The notes under the pieces: model-generated
Databases searched by the model: none
Seen by the model: the letters and a program-made list of their open reading frames with translations, nothing else
Told to the model about the DNA's origin: nothing
Assembly (NCBI GenBank): GCA_017642965.1
Contig: JAEPOJ010000001.1
Location: 1-64,000, forward strand
Source: Phycisphaerales bacterium
Lineage (GTDB): Bacteria > Planctomycetota > Phycisphaerae > Phycisphaerales > UBA1924
Direction of reading: 5' to 3'
DNA length: 64,000 nucleotides
Made by a program: the position numbers and the translations under genes
In this document: piece by piece, positions 61,346 through 64,000 of the stretch
How positions within the stretch are numbered: the stretch's first letter is position 1
Layout: every line of letters begins with the position of its first letter

Positions 61346-61376
61346 GCTGCCTCCAAACCCTGGAGGCAGCTTTTTT
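61346..61376 (+). terminator. Strong rho-independent terminator
   Basis: GCTGCCTCCA and TGGAGGCAGC form a perfect 10-bp stem with a 5-nt loop, followed by TTTTTT (61371-61376). Confidence 0.9.
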
Positions 61377-61402
61377 ATGCGCCCAACCAACCCACCTCTC
61401 AC

Positions 61403-63229
61403 TCAGCGACCAAGCTCCTGACGAACACGGCGCGCATCATTCGAACGCCCGGCATCCTCGTACGCATCCGCAAGCATCTTGTGAATCCGGTAGTAGTTCG
61501 ACTGCACCGCAAACTGCGTGCTCATATCACCCGGCTTACGCACCCGCCTGGCCGCGTGCTCAAGCACCGGGATGATCTCCGATCCCTTGCCCGCGTCCTC
61601 AAGCATCTCACGCATCGAATCCAGCGCGCTGACCACCATCTGCCCCTCGTTGATGAACTTGTCCACCACATCGTTGTACGCCAGCCACGCGTATTCCAGA
61701 TTGTTGTTGCGCGCCCAGAGCTCGCCCTGCCGGAACCGCACGCCCGCCGCGAGGTCCGGGCGAGCGCGGAACTGACCGAACGCCCACTCCCACATCTCGT
61801 GCTGACGCTCCGCCTCGTCCACCGTCGCGATCAGATCAACCAGAAAGTCATACGCGAAGTCCTGATGCTGACGACCCGCAAGCTGCATCACCGCGCGGGC
61901 CCACACGTCCATCGCCTTCTCATCCATCTCACCAGCCGCCGCAAGCTCCACAACCAAATCCCACGCAGCAGGCACACCCGCCGACCGGCTCAGCGCAGCC
62001 CTGAGCAGGTCGAGCCGATCCTCGATGTCGCTGGTTCTCGTGGTGCGGTGGTTCCCACGCGTATCGAGCTCGATCTCCTCATCGGTCCGCCACGAGCCCG
62101 CGCTCATCCGCTCGACCACCCGGGCCGCCGCCATCGAAGCCAGCACATCCTCATTGCCCGAGCTCATCGCGTTGCCCAGCACACCCGCGCGTCCATCGCT
62201 GATCCACGCACGCGTCTGCGGGTCCAGCAGGTTCCCCCGCAGCTGCTGATACTCATCGTACCGCCCCGCATCAAAGTTCCACGCCGCGCGACGCCCGCGC
62301 TTCTCGACAAACCCCACCCACGCGTGGCTCCCATCCGTCCCCCGCGCACGCACATACGCCGATGGGATGCCGCACGCCTTCGCGACGCTCATCGCGTAGT
62401 ACGCCTGATCCGCGCACACGCCGCCGTACTGATTGATCTTCTGGATGTTGTAATCGCCCGGCGCAGCCGTCACCCGCTTCGGCTTGTTCTGCTGAAAATG
62501 GAGATAGTCGTACTCGATCTCAAAGAAACGAGCGCTGATATTCGGATTCGTCCGGAATCGTCCCAGCGCCCACTGCATCTGCTCAGGCGTCTCGGTCGTG
62601 TCGACAACGTACACCAACGCGAGCGCGGGCAGCTCGCCCGGATTGATCGCGAGCATCCGCGCGTTGCCCACGAAGTAATCGAAGATCGCAACCGGATCCG
62701 ACGACCCCGGGTTGTGCTCGTTGATCCTGCGCGTAAACTCTTCGCCACGCTGCATGTCATGCACCACGCACACCGCCGCCGCCAGCGAAGGGAACGCCCG
62801 GACCTGCTCCGACCGCTCTTCCATAAGCCGCGAGGCAAGATCGGCGACACCACGCGTGTCGTCCTCCCGATGCAGCAGCAGCCCGAGCTCGGCCATGAAC
62901 GCCGGGTGCGCCCTGAACCGCTCGATCAGCTCCCCCGCATCGCCCGGGTTCGCGCCAACCACCAGCTCCAGCATGCCCAGCGCGCCCTCGCACCGCACCA
63001 CCGCGCTCATCTGACGAGCACCAGCACGAGAAGCGACGGTGTTGGCCAGCGTGACCAACTCGCCGTACCGCTTCTCGATCTCCCTCCTCCCCACACCGTC
63101 CTCAAACGTCAGCAGCTCCTCGACCCGCGCATCAACCTGCGCCTCAAAGGAGGCCCGCTGCGCCGCCACAGGCCCAGCCAGCAGCAGGAAGAACGCGATC
63201 AGCACCATACTCAGCCAGTGTGTCTTCAT
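61403..63229 (-). CDS. Secreted transglutaminase-like protein
   Basis: 608 residues from the ATG at 63229 with GGAG upstream; the frame is open further up without family-like sequence. The signal peptide is at residues 1-26 (WLSMVLIAFFLLLAGPVAAQ). A helical repeat region surrounds a transglutaminase-like core (about 255-370). The Cys is in INQYGGVCADQAYYAMSVAKACGIPSAYVRARG, the His in DGSHAWVGFVEKRG, and the Asp in AAWNFDAGRYDEY, a complete Cys-His-Asp triad. The C-terminal half is TPR-like helices. It probably acts in the periplasm as a protease or amidase-type enzyme on an unknown substrate. Confidence 0.8.
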   Translation of the reverse strand: MKTHWLSMVLIAFFLLLAGPVAAQRASFEAQVDARVEELLTFEDGVGRREIEKRYGELVTLANTVASRAGARQMSAVVRCEGALGMLELVVGANPGDAGELIERFRAHPAFMAELGLLLHREDDTRGVADLASRLMEERSEQVRAFPSLAAAVCVVHDMQRGEEFTRRINEHNPGSSDPVAIFDYFVGNARMLAINPGELPALALVYVVDTTETPEQMQWALGRFRTNPNISARFFEIEYDYLHFQQNKPKRVTAAPGDYNIQKINQYGGVCADQAYYAMSVAKACGIPSAYVRARGTDGSHAWVGFVEKRGRRAAWNFDAGRYDEYQQLRGNLLDPQTRAWISDGRAGVLGNAMSSGNEDVLASMAAARVVERMSAGSWRTDEEIELDTRGNHRTTRTSDIEDRLDLLRAALSRSAGVPAAWDLVVELAAAGEMDEKAMDVWARAVMQLAGRQHQDFAYDFLVDLIATVDEAERQHEMWEWAFGQFRARPDLAAGVRFRQGELWARNNNLEYAWLAYNDVVDKFINEGQMVVSALDSMREMLEDAGKGSEIIPVLEHAARRVRKPGDMSTQFAVQSNYYRIHKMLADAYEDAGRSNDARRVRQELGR

Positions 63230-63311
63230 CTTGGAGTCTCCGGGTGAAGTGTACGGGTCCGAACCCGATCCGCAACACTTGTGAACCGGTTGCGACCGAT
63301 CTTCCCGGCCC

Positions 63312-63345
63312 AAAGAAAACCGGCCCCGGGAGAGCCCGGGGCCGG
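63312..63345 (-). terminator. Terminator of the membrane pyrophosphatase gene
   Basis: Read on the minus strand, CCGGCCCCGGG and CCCGGGGCCGG form an 11-bp stem with a 4-nt loop (63345-63320), followed by TTTTCTTT. Confidence 0.85.
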
Positions 63346-63385
63346 CCGATCAACTCACATTTCAAGCCAGGTCAGAACCCAAGGG

Positions 63386-64000
63386 TCAGAAGCCCAGGAT
63401 GCCGCCGAGGATATCGCCGTACGCGACGATCAGCCCCGCGAACACGACCGAGACGATCGAGATCAGCTTGATGAGGATGTTCAGCGCCGGGCCGGAGGTG
63501 TCCTTGAACGGGTCACCGACGGTGTCACCGACGACGGTCGCCTTGTGGTCGTCCGAGCCCTTGCCGTAGACGATCTCGTCGCCGCGACCAGCCGCGACGG
63601 CCTCCTGCGCACGAGCCATGATCGCATCACGAACCGCAGCAGGGATCTTGGTCGAGTTGCCGGTGCCCGCGACCATCTCGTCCGCGGTGGTCTTGCCGTA
63701 CGACTCGAGGAGCTTCTTGGCGTTGTCCCACGCACCGCCCGCGTTGGCCATGAAGACCGCCACCGCGAAGCCCGAGGTCAGGCCGCCAGCCAGCAGACCC
63801 ATCACGCCGGGGACCGACAGCGTCAGACCGACGACGATCGGGATGACAATGGCGAGCACAGAGGGCACAACCATCTCTTTCTGTGCGCCAGCGGTCGAGA
63901 TCGCGACACAGTTGGCATAATCCGGGTAGTGGTGACCGTCAAGGTCCACACCCTTCATCGGCCAGTTGTCGGGGTTCGCGAGGTCCTCCTCGCTCATCCC
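63386..64000 (-). CDS. hppA: Membrane-bound pyrophosphatase, C-terminal part (5' partial)
   Basis: The last 204 residues of an ion-pumping pyrophosphatase; the frame is open to the window edge. Conserved blocks are GLLAGGLTSGFAVAVFMANAGGAWDNAKKLLE and DHKATVVGDTVGDPFKDTSGPALNILIKLISIVSVVFAGLIV, which include pyrophosphate-binding Asp/Lys residues and the last two or three membrane helices. An insert between them (TTADEMVAGTGNSTKIPAAVRDAIMARAQEAVAAGRGDEIVYGKGSD) is longer than in most members. Whether it pumps H+ or Na+ depends on residues outside the window. Confidence 0.93.
   Translation of the reverse strand, partial: GMSEEDLANPDNWPMKGVDLDGHHYPDYANCVAISTAGAQKEMVVPSVLAIVIPIVVGLTLSVPGVMGLLAGGLTSGFAVAVFMANAGGAWDNAKKLLESYGKTTADEMVAGTGNSTKIPAAVRDAIMARAQEAVAAGRGDEIVYGKGSDDHKATVVGDTVGDPFKDTSGPALNILIKLISIVSVVFAGLIVAYGDILGGILGF

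Larger units (their letters stand above)
61225..61376 (+). ncRNA. Candidate structured small transcript
   Basis: The plus strand carries three hairpins in a row. The first is a long one with outer stem GGGTTGCACC/GGTGCAACCC (61263-61272 with 61305-61314) and inner stem CGGCA/TGCCG (61281-61285 with 61298-61302). The second is GATGCA/TGCATC (61326-61340). The third is a strong terminator. No plus-strand gene follows, so this is not a leader. It could be a small RNA, a small-protein mRNA, or both. No promoter is evident and I match it to no known RNA family. The rest of the gap 60952-61402 shows nothing else apart from the weak basic ORF. Confidence 0.45.

Noticed and set aside
61481-63247. 588-codon plus-strand frame
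   Set aside because: Antisense to the transglutaminase-like gene, which has a signal peptide and a full catalytic triad.
1-64000. tRNA, rRNA or CRISPR
   Set aside because: No T-loop and acceptor-stem arrangement, no rRNA blocks and no spaced repeat array were found; TTCGA-like strings lie inside coding sequence.

Overview
The window comes from a GC-rich, flagellated, Gram-negative-type bacterium. The most likely group is the Planctomycetota, class Phycisphaerae. Several secreted proteins end in the 'FFDVS(A/S)FL...GCP' module that is annotated as a GC-type dockerin in that class. Two more end in PEP-CTERM-like sorting tails (V-P-x-P, hydrophobic stretch, basic end). Many housekeeping genes have no Shine-Dalgarno sequence and instead show a -10-like TAnnnT hexamer 5-7 nt before the start codon, which suggests leaderless transcripts. 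The taxonomic call is an inference from protein style; no rRNA gene is present.

Layout. 1-4173: tail of a PEP-CTERM protein, hpt, a large secreted dockerin-type protein, ppa. 4288-9295: pgi, then an AT-richer island holding a secreted protein and a broken FG-GAP/dockerin gene (one frameshift and one in-frame stop). The island is closed by a decayed second copy of the pgi 3' end. 9296-11593: two secreted proteins (NIDO-like and FG-GAP) with GC-type dockerins. 11606-25640: a flagellar cluster flgF-flgG-flgA-flgH | flgI-flgJ-flgN-flgK-flgL-fliW-csrA-fliC1 | fliC2. It has two sigma-54-like promoters with the same core and CsrA-type sites over both flagellin ribosome-binding sites. 25676-33458: Xer-type recombinase, PEP-CTERM protein, sodium:solute symporter, ATP-grasp protein, mqnC (futalosine menaquinone pathway), DUF389 membrane protein and a small zinc-ribbon-like protein. 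33460-36362 (minus): glycosyltransferase, exbD and a TonB-like protein. 36405-40430: nnrE, an SDR lacking the catalytic Tyr, a bifunctional-nuclease-family protein, truD and a HAD hydrolase.

40435-52555 is one long minus-strand operon. It encodes a DUF58 protein, a BatA-like VWA protein, a VWA/amidotransferase-like membrane protein, a 1200-residue membrane-anchored coiled-coil protein, a Gln-rich secreted protein, a squalene-cyclase-repeat protein and an NPCBM-like secreted protein. Five consecutive junctions are ATGA overlaps. It resembles MoxR/DUF58/BatA envelope loci, but no MoxR ATPase is next to it. It is the best candidate here for an under-described system.

52694-64000: pfk, two membrane proteins (one TM2), two GC-dockerin proteins (one with LVIVD-type repeats), dnaB with an SSB-like acidic tail, pdxH, a compact stand-alone transcript (perfect Shine-Dalgarno, 12-codon ORF, long hairpin, strong terminator), a transglutaminase-like secreted protein and the C-terminal part of a membrane pyrophosphatase cut by the window edge. 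No tRNA, rRNA, CRISPR array or intact insertion sequence was seen.
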